Shown in pieces: positions 1-6,006 of a stretch of DNA of 16,923 bases (the first letter of the stretch is position 1; every line of letters starts with the position of its first letter). Origin of the DNA: Oscillospiraceae bacterium (GTDB lineage Bacteria; Bacillota_A; Clostridia; Oscillospirales; Oscillospiraceae); the NCBI GenBank assembly GCA_017505505.1, contig JAFVPA010000010.1:1-16923 (forward strand). The letters are read 5' to 3'. The notes below the pieces were generated by a model, which saw nothing but the letters and a program-made list of their open reading frames with translations, ran no database searches and had not been told where the DNA came from. The position numbers and the translations under genes are program-made.

Positions 1-112
1 CTGGAACCAGCCCGTTTACGGGTAGCAAGTAACAGTCCTACGCAGTTGGCGGCTCGTACTTACGCGTTGACGCGTTACGCGAAGAATAAGGGGTTATACC
101 CCTAAATGACAA
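1..112 (+). other. Structured window-edge segment, possible mobile-element end
   Basis: This stretch contains three compact hairpins in a row: CCCG-TTTA-CGGG (11-22), ACGCG-TTGA-CGCGT (62-75) and GGGG-TTATA-CCCC (90-102), and a fourth lies at 113-131. Such density is more like a structured RNA than spacer. One frame is open from the window edge to a TAA at 103-105 (34 codons, no recognisable motif). Another frame ends in a short peptide at a TAA at 28-30. Two readings fit: the 3' end of an IS200/IS605-type tnpB with its overlapping omega RNA and right end, or the tail of an unrelated gene. I cannot choose between them, and the family assignment is inference. Confidence 0.3.
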
Positions 113-141
113 CCACCGGCTACGCCGGTGGATGTGTTTTT
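113..141 (+). terminator. Hairpin with T-tract
   Basis: An 8-bp perfect stem (CCACCGGC 113-120 / GCCGGTGG 124-131) with loop TAC is followed six bases later by a run of five T (137-141). It could end transcription of whatever lies left of the window, or be the terminal hairpin of a mobile element. Confidence 0.55.
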
Positions 142-204
142 ACTGGAACGTGTGATATAAATGTTAATAATTTGTAAATTTCAACCTAAGAAATGGCAAA
201 GATA

Positions 205-233
205 TTGCAAAGAATTGGTTAATATGCTAATAT
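205..233 (+). promoter_or_regulatory. Sigma-A promoter for the cytidylate kinase-like gene
   Basis: TTGCAA (205-210), a 17-base spacer and TAATAT (228-233) fit the housekeeping promoter. The AT-rich sequence around it contrasts with the GC-rich genes. The leader (about 240-307) can fold a short stem at 240-247/254-261 before the ribosome binding site. Confidence 0.6.
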
Positions 234-307
234 GATATCAGGAAAGGCAGAATCCTTTTCTGAAAGAAAAATATATACGGCTGACGTCATGGAAAGGAGT
301 GAGCTTC

Positions 308-958
308 ATGAGCAAACAGTATGTGATCGTCATCGGCAGAAAGTTTGGTTCCGGTGGCCGGGAGATCGGTGAAAAGCTTGCCGCAAAGCTGGGCATTCCC
401 CTTTACGACAAAACGATACTTGGCATGGTGGCCGAGGAGCAGGGAATCTCTGATCAGCGGCTGCGGGAAATGGACGAATATCTAAATGCCCACCGCTTTA
501 AGAACATCGGCCTGCAGGCGAAGAAGGCCCTGATGGGGCCCGGATACCTGTTCGAGACCAACCCGGACGGTATTATCGACCGGGAAAAGGTATTCCAGTG
601 GCAGTCTGACGTGATCAGAAAGCTTGCGGAGAAAGGCCCCTGCATCATCATAGGCCGTTGCGCGGACGACGTGCTGCGGGATCATCCCGGGCTGATCTCC
701 CTGTTCATCACGGCTCCTCTGGCAGAGCGGGAGGCCCGGATTGCCCGGCTTTATCCGGATGTGGCAAAGGCGAAGTATATGACCAACCGCCAGTATGTGC
801 TGCAGACGGACCGGCTCCGTGCCCACTACTACAATTACCATACCGACCGGGATTGGGGCAACATTGCCAACTATGACCTGGTCCTGGATTCCGCAAAGCT
901 GGGCATTGACAATGCCGTAGATCTGCTGGCAGCGTATGTTGAACGCCGCACAGAATAA
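308..958 (+). CDS. Cytidylate kinase-like P-loop protein
   Basis: A 216-residue protein of the cytidylate kinase-like family (AAA_26 type), a P-loop group related to CMP kinase that is common in Clostridia. Its physiological substrate is generally unknown. The N-terminus has the nucleotide-binding loop GRKFGSGGREIG preceded by a hydrophobic strand (YVIVI). The middle has the strand-turn CIIIGRCADDVL, expected for a kinase core, followed by ITAPLAEREARI in the lid area. The C-terminus has NYDLVLDSAKLG, typical of the family. A GTG at 299 in the same frame was set aside because it overlaps the ribosome binding site AAAGGAG (293-299), which sits 8 bases before the ATG at 308. The gene has its own promoter and terminator, so it is probably monocistronic. 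The family assignment is firm; true CMP kinase activity is not shown. Confidence 0.88.
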   Translation: MSKQYVIVIGRKFGSGGREIGEKLAAKLGIPLYDKTILGMVAEEQGISDQRLREMDEYLNAHRFKNIGLQAKKALMGPGYLFETNPDGIIDREKVFQWQSDVIRKLAEKGPCIIIGRCADDVLRDHPGLISLFITAPLAEREARIARLYPDVAKAKYMTNRQYVLQTDRLRAHYYNYHTDRDWGNIANYDLVLDSAKLGIDNAVDLLAAYVERRTE

Positions 959-976
959 CTGCCAATAGGCAGATAA

Positions 977-1010
977 GACTCCCGGAGGGTGATACGCCCT
1001 CCGGGAGTCT
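977..1010 (+). terminator. Terminator-like hairpin after the kinase-like gene
   Basis: A 13-bp perfect GC-rich stem (977-989 / 997-1009) with a 7-base loop lies 18 bases after the stop codon. The T-tract is poor (CTTCCGTT), so termination may be partial, but the stem is too long to be chance. Confidence 0.7.
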
Positions 1011-1054
1011 TCCGTTATAAATTGGGATTATTTCCATGAAAATATAACTTTGGG

Positions 1055-1084
1055 TTTACAGAAGGCCTCTCTGTGTGGTATGAT
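1055..1084 (+). promoter_or_regulatory. Sigma-A promoter for the exonuclease gene
   Basis: TTTACA (1055-1060), an 18-base spacer and TATGAT (1079-1084) lie 35 bases before the start codon, giving a leader of roughly 28 bases. Confidence 0.6.
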
Positions 1085-1119
1085 ATCATGTAGGATCAAA
1101 TGATACAGAGGTTTTCGCA

Positions 1120-2121
1120 ATGAATTACATCGTAATGGATATGGAATGGAACCAGCCCTGGCCCGGGTCTCCTTCTTCCAAGAAGGTGCTGCCTGTCCAG
1201 ATCCGGGGCGAGATCATCCAGATCGGTGCTGTCCGGGTCACGGAAGACCAGCAGGTGGCGGATGAGTTCCAGATCATGATAAAGCCAAAATATTACCGGC
1301 ACCTAAACCGCCGGGTCAGCAAGCTCACCGGCATTAAGGAATCCCGGCTCCGGGAGGAAGGCGTGCCCTTCCCTGAGGCTGTCGCCGCGTTCAAGGAATG
1401 GTGCGGAGAAGATATCATCTTCCTGACCTGGGGGTTTGATGACATCGGCATCCTCCGGGAAAATTTACAGCTGTTTGAACTGGATACCGCCTTTACCGAG
1501 CGGTGGTACAATGCCCAGATGATCTTCAACGCCCAGACCGACGGCTCCACCTCCCAGAAGGCGTTGAAGACCGCTATGGAGATGTTCGGGATCGAAGCTA
1601 CCCGCCCGGCCCACGATGCGCTTGGAGATGCCTACCATACGGCCCTGATTTGTGCAAAGCTGGATCTGGAGAAGGGCGCGGCCGAGTACGATGAAGCCCT
1701 GAAGAGTCACGAAAACGGCTTCCACGGTGCAGAATTGCCCGGATGCATTGCCAGAAAGGTGTTCTATGATTATGCCGACAAGCGGGCGGCTCTCAGTGCC
1801 ATGGCAGGGGAGGAGAATATCTGCCCCATCTGCAACGGCCGGATGCTGGGTTCCCGCTGGTTTGCCCAGCCGGGTCACCGGTATATGGATCTGGCCACCT
1901 GCCCGGAGGACGGTAAGTTCCTGATCCGTGTCCGCCTGTCTCAGCAGCCTGACGGGCTGGTCCGGGTCAGCCGCCTGACCTATGAAGCTACCTCTGAAGC
2001 TGCTGAAGCCTACGCCCGCCGGGCGGAAAAGGCAGACCCGGAGGATAATGCAGCCCGTCCCCGCAGACGCCGCCGCAGAAGAAGCAGCGCGGCAAAAACA
2101 GAAGCTCCCACAGAAGAATGA
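1120..2121 (+). CDS. DEDDh 3'-5' exonuclease with C-terminal Cys module and Arg-rich tail
   Basis: A 333-residue protein of the RNase T / DNA polymerase III epsilon superfamily that removes nucleotides from 3' ends of DNA or RNA. The two-metal site is readable: D7 and E9 in MDMEWN, D107 or D108 in TWGFDD, then H165 and D170 in HDALGD. The H-x4-D spacing puts it in the DEDDh class. After the roughly 180-residue nuclease domain there is a possible zinc-binding patch (C235, C238, H253, C261), then a region ending in a block of nine basic residues (about 313-321), which may bind nucleic acid. AGAGG at 1107-1111 lies 8 bases before the ATG. The gene stands alone between a promoter and a strong terminator. 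Its substrate cannot be told from sequence; the family is secure. Confidence 0.85.
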   Translation: MNYIVMDMEWNQPWPGSPSSKKVLPVQIRGEIIQIGAVRVTEDQQVADEFQIMIKPKYYRHLNRRVSKLTGIKESRLREEGVPFPEAVAAFKEWCGEDIIFLTWGFDDIGILRENLQLFELDTAFTERWYNAQMIFNAQTDGSTSQKALKTAMEMFGIEATRPAHDALGDAYHTALICAKLDLEKGAAEYDEALKSHENGFHGAELPGCIARKVFYDYADKRAALSAMAGEENICPICNGRMLGSRWFAQPGHRYMDLATCPEDGKFLIRVRLSQQPDGLVRVSRLTYEATSEAAEAYARRAEKADPEDNAARPRRRRRRRSSAAKTEAPTEE

Positions 2122-2125
2122 GATA

Positions 2126-2155
2126 CAGGCACCTCTGTTTGAGGTGCCTGTTTTT
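2126..2155 (+). terminator. Rho-independent terminator after the exonuclease gene
   Basis: A 10-bp perfect stem (CAGGCACCTC 2126-2135 / GAGGTGCCTG 2141-2150) with loop TGTTT is followed by TTTTT (2151-2155). It lies between convergent genes. The reverse strand lacks a T-tract, so it should act mainly on the plus strand. Confidence 0.9.
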
Positions 2156-2158
2156 GCG

Positions 2159-2668
2159 TTAAAGAAACCATCTTACTGTCCAGCTTGCCATAAAAAAACC
2201 AATAAAGTCCGCAAACAATGCTGCGGGAATGGTGTAACGGGTTTTGGAGATGCCTGCCGCACCGAAATAAACACTGATGGTATAGAAGGTGGTTTCCGTA
2301 GAACCCAGCATGACAGCGGCAGTTCTTCCCACAAGGGAATCTACCCCATATTCCGCCATCAGCTCGGCACCTACCGCCAGGGCGGCGCTGCCGCTGATGG
2401 GACGGATCAGGACCAGCAGCGCTGTTTCCGGGGGAATACCGAAGAAAGAAAAAACCGGGGACAGCAAGCCGCTCAGAAGTTCCGCAGCCCCGGAGGCCCG
2501 AAGCATGTGGACTGCTGTCAGCAGTAAAATCAGAGCGGGGAGGATGCTGCGCAGGATATCCAGGCCTTCTCCGGCTCCTTCCAGAAGGATGCCATAGGCA
2601 TTTTCCTGCTTCCGCAGGGCCAGGGCGGTGGTAAACACAAGGATCAGCGGAACCAGATAGTCCGTCAC
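2159..2668 (-). CDS. spmB: Spore maturation protein B
   Basis: A 169-residue membrane protein matching SpmB, close to the family's usual length. SpmA and SpmB are needed for full dehydration of the spore core and heat resistance in Bacillus and Clostridium. The protein is largely hydrophobic with several membrane segments and carries a nucleoside-recognition (Gate) type domain. The conserved patches LGSTETTFYTISVYFG and LIRPISGSAALAVG are typical of SpmB. The start is GTG, read from 2668 down. It shares the four bases GTGA with the spmA stop codon, so translation is probably coupled. Sporulation-specific expression is expected from the family; no promoter lies between the two genes. Confidence 0.93.
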   Translation of the reverse strand: MTDYLVPLILVFTTALALRKQENAYGILLEGAGEGLDILRSILPALILLLTAVHMLRASGAAELLSGLLSPVFSFFGIPPETALLVLIRPISGSAALAVGAELMAEYGVDSLVGRTAAVMLGSTETTFYTISVYFGAAGISKTRYTIPAALFADFIGFFMASWTVRWFL

Positions 2669-3237
2669 GCTTTACGCCTCCTCCCAAGAAGCCAGGCCGC
2701 AGTTACCCCAAGGCCCGCCGAGCACAGGCTGGTGATCCATACCGGAACCAGAATGTCAAAGGGGGAAGCACAGCCCAACCCGGCCCGCACCGCCGCCACA
2801 TTGGCGGGGATCAGCTGGATGGAGGCCGTGTTCAGAACGATGAGCCGGCAAAGCTCGTCCGTAGCGGAATCGTCACGCTTCATGCGCTTTGCGGCCCGGA
2901 TACCCATGGGAGTGGCAGCGTTGCCCAATCCCAGGAAATTGGCACAGAGATTGGCGCTTAGATCCCGGGCCAGAGCGGTATCTGTTTTGGAGGAGGGGAA
3001 GACCCGGTTTAACAGGGGCCGGACCAGCCGGGACAGCATGTCTGTGATGCCCACGGCTTCCATTAGTTTTCCCACCCCGGACCACAGGCACAGGCTTCCG
3101 GCGATGGAGATGGCCAGGGTGACACCGGCCTGCGCGCCCTGCATCACTGCCGCTCCCAGCGCGCCGCCCTGCCCGGTCAGCAGCGACGCGGCGATGCTGA
3201 TGGCAGCCATAGCCGTCCATATCCAGCTCATTACCAT
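2665..3237 (-). CDS. spmA: Spore maturation protein A
   Basis: A 190-residue integral membrane protein of the SpmA family with a Gate domain, partner of SpmB in spore core dehydration. Family-typical stretches include ANLCANFLGLGNAATPMGIR, RLIVLNTASIQLIPANVAA and an N-terminal membrane segment. The start is the ATG read from 3237 down because AGGAGG (complement of 3245-3250) lies 7 bases before it. An in-frame start 36 bases further upstream lies beyond that site and would add residues unlike the family. The gene is divergent from the AbrB-like gene, sharing a roughly 180-base intergenic region. I could not identify a convincing sporulation sigma promoter on this strand. Confidence 0.92.
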   Translation of the reverse strand: MVMSWIWTAMAAISIAASLLTGQGGALGAAVMQGAQAGVTLAISIAGSLCLWSGVGKLMEAVGITDMLSRLVRPLLNRVFPSSKTDTALARDLSANLCANFLGLGNAATPMGIRAAKRMKRDDSATDELCRLIVLNTASIQLIPANVAAVRAGLGCASPFDILVPVWITSLCSAGLGVTAAWLLGRRRKA

Positions 3238-3289
3238 GCAAACGCCTCCTTTTGGTGTACGATATGCTGGCAAGACTGCAAAATGAATG

Positions 3290-3327
3290 GATATTTTCTA
3301 CAAAAAGTGATATTTTATGCAAAAAGC
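3290..3327. repeat. Two tandem 19-base AT-rich repeats in the spmA/abrB-like intergenic region
   Basis: GATATTTT-CTA-CAAAAAGT (3290-3308) is followed directly by GATATTTT-ATG-CAAAAAGC (3309-3327), identical in most positions. The second copy ends two bases before the -35 box at 3330. An UP element or an operator for the neighbouring AbrB-like protein are both possible. Confidence 0.6.
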
Positions 3328-3329
3328 AT

Positions 3330-3358
3330 TTGACAGACAGGGATGCAGACAGTATAAT
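3330..3358 (+). promoter_or_regulatory. Consensus sigma-A promoter for the AbrB-like gene
   Basis: TTGACA (3330-3335), exactly 17 bases, then TATAAT (3353-3358): both hexamers match the consensus in all positions. Strong transcription is expected unless repressed. The leader is about 55 bases and contains a weak CTTAA/TTAAG stem-loop (3369-3382). Confidence 0.9.
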
Positions 3359-3419
3359 GATAAAAACCTTAAGTCGTTAAGAAAACAGAAACAAGTTACA
3401 CAGGAGGGAGCTGGCCGCA

Positions 3420-3662
3420 ATGAAGTCTACGGGGATCATTCGCAAGGTAGACGAACTTGGCAGAATCGTTCTGCCCATCGAACTGCGCCGCACGCTTGAC
3501 ATCGCGGAGCGGGACGAACTGGAAATTTATATGGAGAATGACCGTATCATCTTGCAGAAATTTGAACCGGCCTGCGTATTCTGCGGATCCTCCCGGAGCT
3601 TGATCTCCTACCGCAGGAAGAATGTCTGCCAGGACTGCGTCAAGAAAATGGCAGAGTACTAA
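3420..3662 (+). CDS. AbrB/SpoVT-family transition-state regulator with C-terminal Cys pairs
   Basis: An 80-residue DNA-binding protein. Residues 1-47 form the swapped-hairpin AbrB domain (TGIIRKVDELGRIVLPIELR), the DNA-contacting part that in Bacillus AbrB represses stationary-phase genes during growth. Residues 50-80 carry two Cys pairs, C52-x2-C55 and C70-x2-C73, arranged as a small zinc site, a form frequent in Clostridia and unlike Bacillus AbrB. The purine-rich CAGGAGGGAG (3401-3410) ends 9 bases before the ATG. The promoter is an unusually perfect sigma-A promoter with tandem AT-rich repeats upstream, suggesting autoregulation (inference). The gene is monocistronic, divergent from spmA and convergent with rsmI. 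Confidence 0.92.
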   Translation: MKSTGIIRKVDELGRIVLPIELRRTLDIAERDELEIYMENDRIILQKFEPACVFCGSSRSLISYRRKNVCQDCVKKMAEY

Positions 3663-3704
3663 GAAACCGTGATATACGGGCATAAAGCACATATCATACA
3701 TACT

Positions 3705-3747
3705 GAAAAATAAAATGGAGATGTTTCGTTGAAACATCTCCATTTTT
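3705..3747. terminator. Bidirectional terminator between the AbrB-like gene and rsmI
   Basis: A perfect 16-bp stem (about 3712-3727 / 3731-3746) with loop GTT is flanked by an A-rich run on the left (from 3706) and T on the right, so both strands read as stem plus T-tract. It serves the two convergent genes. Confidence 0.92.
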
Positions 3748-3761
3748 GTCTTCTGAAGGGG

Positions 3762-4592
3762 TTAATCTTTCAGCGCAATATCGTAAACAACATTTTTCGG
3801 CAGGTCCAGTTCTTTGGCGGTCTGCTTGACTGCATCTTTGCGGCTTAAGCCTTCGGCCATGAGCTGCTGCACCCGTGCGGCGGCATCTGTTTCGGAGGCG
3901 GCTTCCTTTTCTTCGGCGGGAGCCCCGGCGACTACCAGGACGAATTCGCCCTTGGGAGGTGTTTCCGTGTACTTGGCCACCGCTTCGCCCAGGGTGGTGC
4001 GGACTACTTCTTCGTGGAGCTTGGTCAGCTCCCGGCAAAGGCTGATGGGACGGTCATCGCCAAAGGCCTCAGCCAGATCTTCCAAAGTGTTCACCAGCTT
4101 ATGGGGCGCTTCGTAGAAGATCATGGTGCGCTGCTCTTTTTTGAGACTTTCCAGATGCTCCTTACGGCTCTTTTTGGCGGTGGACAGGAAGCCTTCAAAG
4201 CAGAAACGGCCTGTTGCCTGACCGGAGATGCTCAGGGCGGTGATAGCAGCGCAGGGGCCGGGAATGGCGCAGACCACGATGCCCGCGGCGGCGCACTGTT
4301 TTACCAGATCCTCGCCGGGGTCGGAAATAGCAGGGCTACCTGCGTCGGACACCAGAGCGCAGGTTTCCCCGGCCAGGATCCGTTCCACAATTTTATCGCC
4401 CTTGAAGGCCTTGTTATGCTCATAGTAGCTGACAAGGCTTTTTTTGATGCCCAGATGATTCAGAAGTTTCAGGGATACCCGGGTATCCTCCGCGGCGATG
4501 AAGTCGGCAGCCTCCAGCGTTTCCCGGCAGCGGGTGGAGATGTCCCCAAGATTGCCGATGGGTGTGGGGACAAGATATAACATTCCGGCCAT
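3762..4592 (-). CDS. rsmI: 16S rRNA (cytidine-1402-2'-O)-methyltransferase RsmI
   Basis: A 276-residue tetrapyrrole-methylase-fold enzyme that uses S-adenosylmethionine to methylate the 2'-OH of C1402 in the ribosomal P site of 16S rRNA. Its target is the same nucleotide as that of RsmH, encoded further right. Diagnostic motifs are LVPTPIGNLGDIS near the N-terminus, AAEDTRVSLKLL, ALVSDAGSPAISDPG, IPGPCAAITALSISG, FYEAPHKL and CRELTKLHEE. The C-terminal segment LMAEGLSRKDAVKQTA is the small helical domain seen in full-length RsmI. The start is read from 4592 down because AGGAGG lies 6 bases before that ATG; 17 further in-frame codons upstream fall inside the palindromic element and are not conserved-looking. 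It is separated from trmN6 by that element. Confidence 0.95.
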   Translation of the reverse strand: MAGMLYLVPTPIGNLGDISTRCRETLEAADFIAAEDTRVSLKLLNHLGIKKSLVSYYEHNKAFKGDKIVERILAGETCALVSDAGSPAISDPGEDLVKQCAAAGIVVCAIPGPCAAITALSISGQATGRFCFEGFLSTAKKSRKEHLESLKKEQRTMIFYEAPHKLVNTLEDLAEAFGDDRPISLCRELTKLHEEVVRTTLGEAVAKYTETPPKGEFVLVVAGAPAEEKEAASETDAAARVQQLMAEGLSRKDAVKQTAKELDLPKNVVYDIALKD

Positions 4593-4610
4593 GATGAGCC
4601 TCCTTTTGTG

Positions 4611-4735
4611 ATGATGAACAATGAAGGGTGAACCATGAATCATGAATAATTAAGGTATCGCTTTGCGATCTTTAAAAATATGTCCCCGAAGGGGATACCA
4701 TAATTATTCAGTATTCAATATTCATTCTTCATCAT
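4611..4735. repeat. 125-base palindromic intergenic element (MITE-like)
   Basis: The ends begin ATGATGAA and finish TTCATCAT. Moving inward, AT-rich arms rich in ATGAAT on one side match ATTCAT on the other. The inner arms (4644-4659 and 4694-4709) pair at 15 of 16 positions. The centre holds two small hairpins, ATCGC-TTT-GCGAT (4657-4669) and TCCCC-GAA-GGGGA (4683-4695). There is no coding potential. It fills nearly the whole gap between the trmN6-like gene and rsmI. Confidence 0.8.
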
Positions 4736-4737
4736 TC

Positions 4738-5430
4738 TTATAATACATGATAAATTTTTTTGTAAACTTCCGATGGGGAGCCATCCGCTTCATGGAGCGT
4801 GATTTCCTCCCAGATAAGCCCCGGCTTGCCGCCTTTGCGGAATTGAAGCAGGATGAGGTTCACGGGAGTATCAGGTTTGTGCCGCAGCAGGCCCAGCCGT
4901 TTGGCTTCCAGCCCAGCCCGGCTTCCTTCCGCAATAAGCTGGGCCAGCCGTTCCGGTTTGTGGACCAGGAAAAAGTCGCCGCCGTATTTCAGGGCATAGG
5001 CAGCGGAACGGAACAGGTCACTGGGGGTACAGCAGTCCTCCCGCCGGGCCAGAGGGGTTGCGCGGCTGGCGGGTCCACCGGAAAAATAGGGAGGATTGGA
5101 GACACAGACGGAAAAGCTCCCCGGCGAAAACCTCTCAGATACCGACCGCAGGTCGGCGCATATACTCTCCATACGGGTATCCAGTTTGTTGCGCCGGATA
5201 TTCTCCAGAGCGGCTGTATGGGCGGTTTCGTCAAGCTCAACGCCTGTGACGCAGCAAGCGGCATCCTGACTGCACAGCAGCAGCCCCAGAGTTCCGCAGC
5301 CGGAGCCCAGATCCAGGACCCGGGCGTTTTTGGGAAGCTTTACAAAATGAGACAGCACCATGGAGTCAGTGCTTAAGGGAAAGCCGCCCTTTGCAAGATC
5401 CAGTGTAAAGCCATTGGGAAGATGTTCCAT
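4738..5430 (-). CDS. tRNA1(Val) (adenine-37-N6)-methyltransferase-like protein (YabB/YfiC family)
   Basis: A 230-residue class I methyltransferase. The N-terminal part has the family phrase DLAKGGFPLSTDSMVLSHF. The S-adenosylmethionine site is VLDLGSGCGTLGLLL (about 38-52), followed by an acidic strand end (GVELDE). The catalytic NPPY motif (112-115) marks N6-adenine or related N-methylation. The best-known relative modifies A37 of tRNA-Val in E. coli; in Firmicutes the homologue is YabB, usually next to rsmI and near abrB, as here. An in-frame TTG 12 bases upstream (5442) is possible, but the ATG fits better with the conserved N-terminus. No strong ribosome binding site is visible for either. 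The exact tRNA target is inferred from the family. Confidence 0.85.
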   Translation of the reverse strand: MEHLPNGFTLDLAKGGFPLSTDSMVLSHFVKLPKNARVLDLGSGCGTLGLLLCSQDAACCVTGVELDETAHTAALENIRRNKLDTRMESICADLRSVSERFSPGSFSVCVSNPPYFSGGPASRATPLARREDCCTPSDLFRSAAYALKYGGDFFLVHKPERLAQLIAEGSRAGLEAKRLGLLRHKPDTPVNLILLQFRKGGKPGLIWEEITLHEADGSPSEVYKKIYHVL

Positions 5431-5450
5431 AGGATTTTCCAATCCGATAG

Positions 5451-5564
5451 CATGTCATTCCGAGTCAGTGCGCACACTGGCGTGGGAATCCCCTGGTCAG
5501 ATGCAGGATCTTCCGATTTTAGGAGATCGCCACACCAGTCTGCGGACTGGTTCGCGATGACATG
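5451..5564. repeat. 114-base imperfect palindromic intergenic element
   Basis: It begins CATGTCAT and ends ATGACATG. The left arm (5451-5493) and the reverse complement of the right arm align over about 43 bases with only scattered differences. Each arm has its own small stem: AGTGCGCACACT on the left and CCAGTC-TGCG-GACTGG on the right. The sequence style (TCATTCCGAG, CCAGTGCGCACACTGG-like core, GATCGCCAC) resembles an interspersed intergenic repeat seen in gut Clostridia; that link is from memory and unverified. There are no open frames of interest. It lies in the leader of the trmN6-like gene. Confidence 0.8.
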
Positions 5565-5580
5565 CAGAATCTATGGCGCT

Positions 5581-5609
5581 ATTATACAATAAAAAATTGG
5601 CCTGCGCAA
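5581..5609 (-). promoter_or_regulatory. Candidate promoter for the trmN6-like gene
   Basis: On the minus strand, TTGCGC (complement of 5604-5609), a 17-base spacer and a perfect TATAAT (complement of 5581-5586) can be read. The -35 box lies inside the ferredoxin terminator stem. A transcript starting near 5574 would carry the whole palindromic element as its leader. Confidence 0.5.
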
Positions 5610-5626
5610 GTAAGCGCAGGCCAATT
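5591..5626 (-). terminator. Rho-independent terminator of the ferredoxin gene
   Basis: A perfect 13-bp stem (5595-5607 / 5614-5626) with a 6-base loop is followed on the minus strand by a T-rich run (complement of AATAAAAAA). It starts 19 bases after the ferredoxin stop. Confidence 0.92.
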
Positions 5627-5645
5627 ACGGGCTTATGAAGAAAAA

Positions 5646-5816
5646 TTAGCCTTCCTCGATAGCTTCGGCGGGGCACTGATCAGCGCAGGAGCCGCAGGAA
5701 ACGCAGACATCAGCGTCGATAACGTACTTGCCTTCGCCCTCGGAAATAGCCTCAACGGGGCACTGGTCGGCGCAGGAGCCGCAAGCAACACAAGCGTCAG
5801 TGATAACGTATGCCAT
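5646..5816 (-). CDS. 2[4Fe-4S] ferredoxin
   Basis: A 56-residue clostridial-type ferredoxin, a soluble one-electron carrier used by hydrogenases, oxidoreductases and the Rnf complex of anaerobes. It has two internal repeats, each with the full cluster-binding pattern C-x2-C-x2-C-x3-C-P: C9, C12, C15, C19 and C38, C41, C44, C48. Each set supplies three ligands to one cluster and one to the other. The length is typical. The start is read from 5816 down because GGAGGT lies 7 bases before it; a start 15 bases further upstream overlaps that site. The gene has its own promoter and strong terminator, so it is monocistronic. An inverted repeat sits at the predicted transcription start. Confidence 0.97.
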   Translation of the reverse strand: MAYVITDACVACGSCADQCPVEAISEGEGKYVIDADVCVSCGSCADQCPAEAIEEG

Positions 5817-5848
5817 GATATTTACCTCCATGAATTCTTGTTTGTTTC

Positions 5849-5865
5849 ACGTTAATATGTAACGT
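5849..5865. promoter_or_regulatory. Palindrome at the ferredoxin transcription start
   Basis: ACGTTA (5849-5854), five bases, TAACGT (5860-5865) form a perfect 6+6 inverted repeat. It starts about where transcription from the promoter at 5872-5899 should begin. It could be an operator or a leader hairpin; the stem is AT-rich for a terminator and has no T-tract. Confidence 0.45.
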
Positions 5866-5871
5866 ATCTTC

Positions 5872-5899
5872 ATTGTAGCATGGATTTCTGAAAAAGCAA
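5872..5899 (-). promoter_or_regulatory. Sigma-A promoter for the ferredoxin gene
   Basis: On the minus strand: TTGCTT (complement of 5894-5899), a 16-base spacer and TACAAT (complement of 5872-5877), with an A/T-rich stretch upstream that could act as an UP element. Confidence 0.65.
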
Positions 5900-6006
5900 T
5901 TCCTTTTTTCAAAAATTTTGTGAATATTTTTTTCTGTGGTTGGCGATGATTTATGGAAAAAAGGCGTACTTTTTGAGTTACCTTTTGCTAACTAAGGAGG
6001 GATCAG

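Noticed and set aside
299..307. GTG start for the cytidylate kinase-like gene
   Set aside because: It overlaps the ribosome binding site; the ATG at 308 has proper spacing.
3238..3330. Sigma-E promoter for spmA on the minus strand (CATAAAAT)
   Set aside because: The -10-like octamer is present but no -35-like element occurs 13-14 bases upstream of it; other candidates fit even less well.
5562..5855. Plus-strand open frame of 97 codons over the ferredoxin gene
   Set aside because: It is the antisense shadow of the ferredoxin, with no ribosome binding site and no family resemblance.
5970..5993. Possible CtsR operator before clpC (TTTTGAG and TTTTGCT)
   Set aside because: The two heptads start 12 bases apart and lack the GACC part of the CtsR pattern, so the match is poor.
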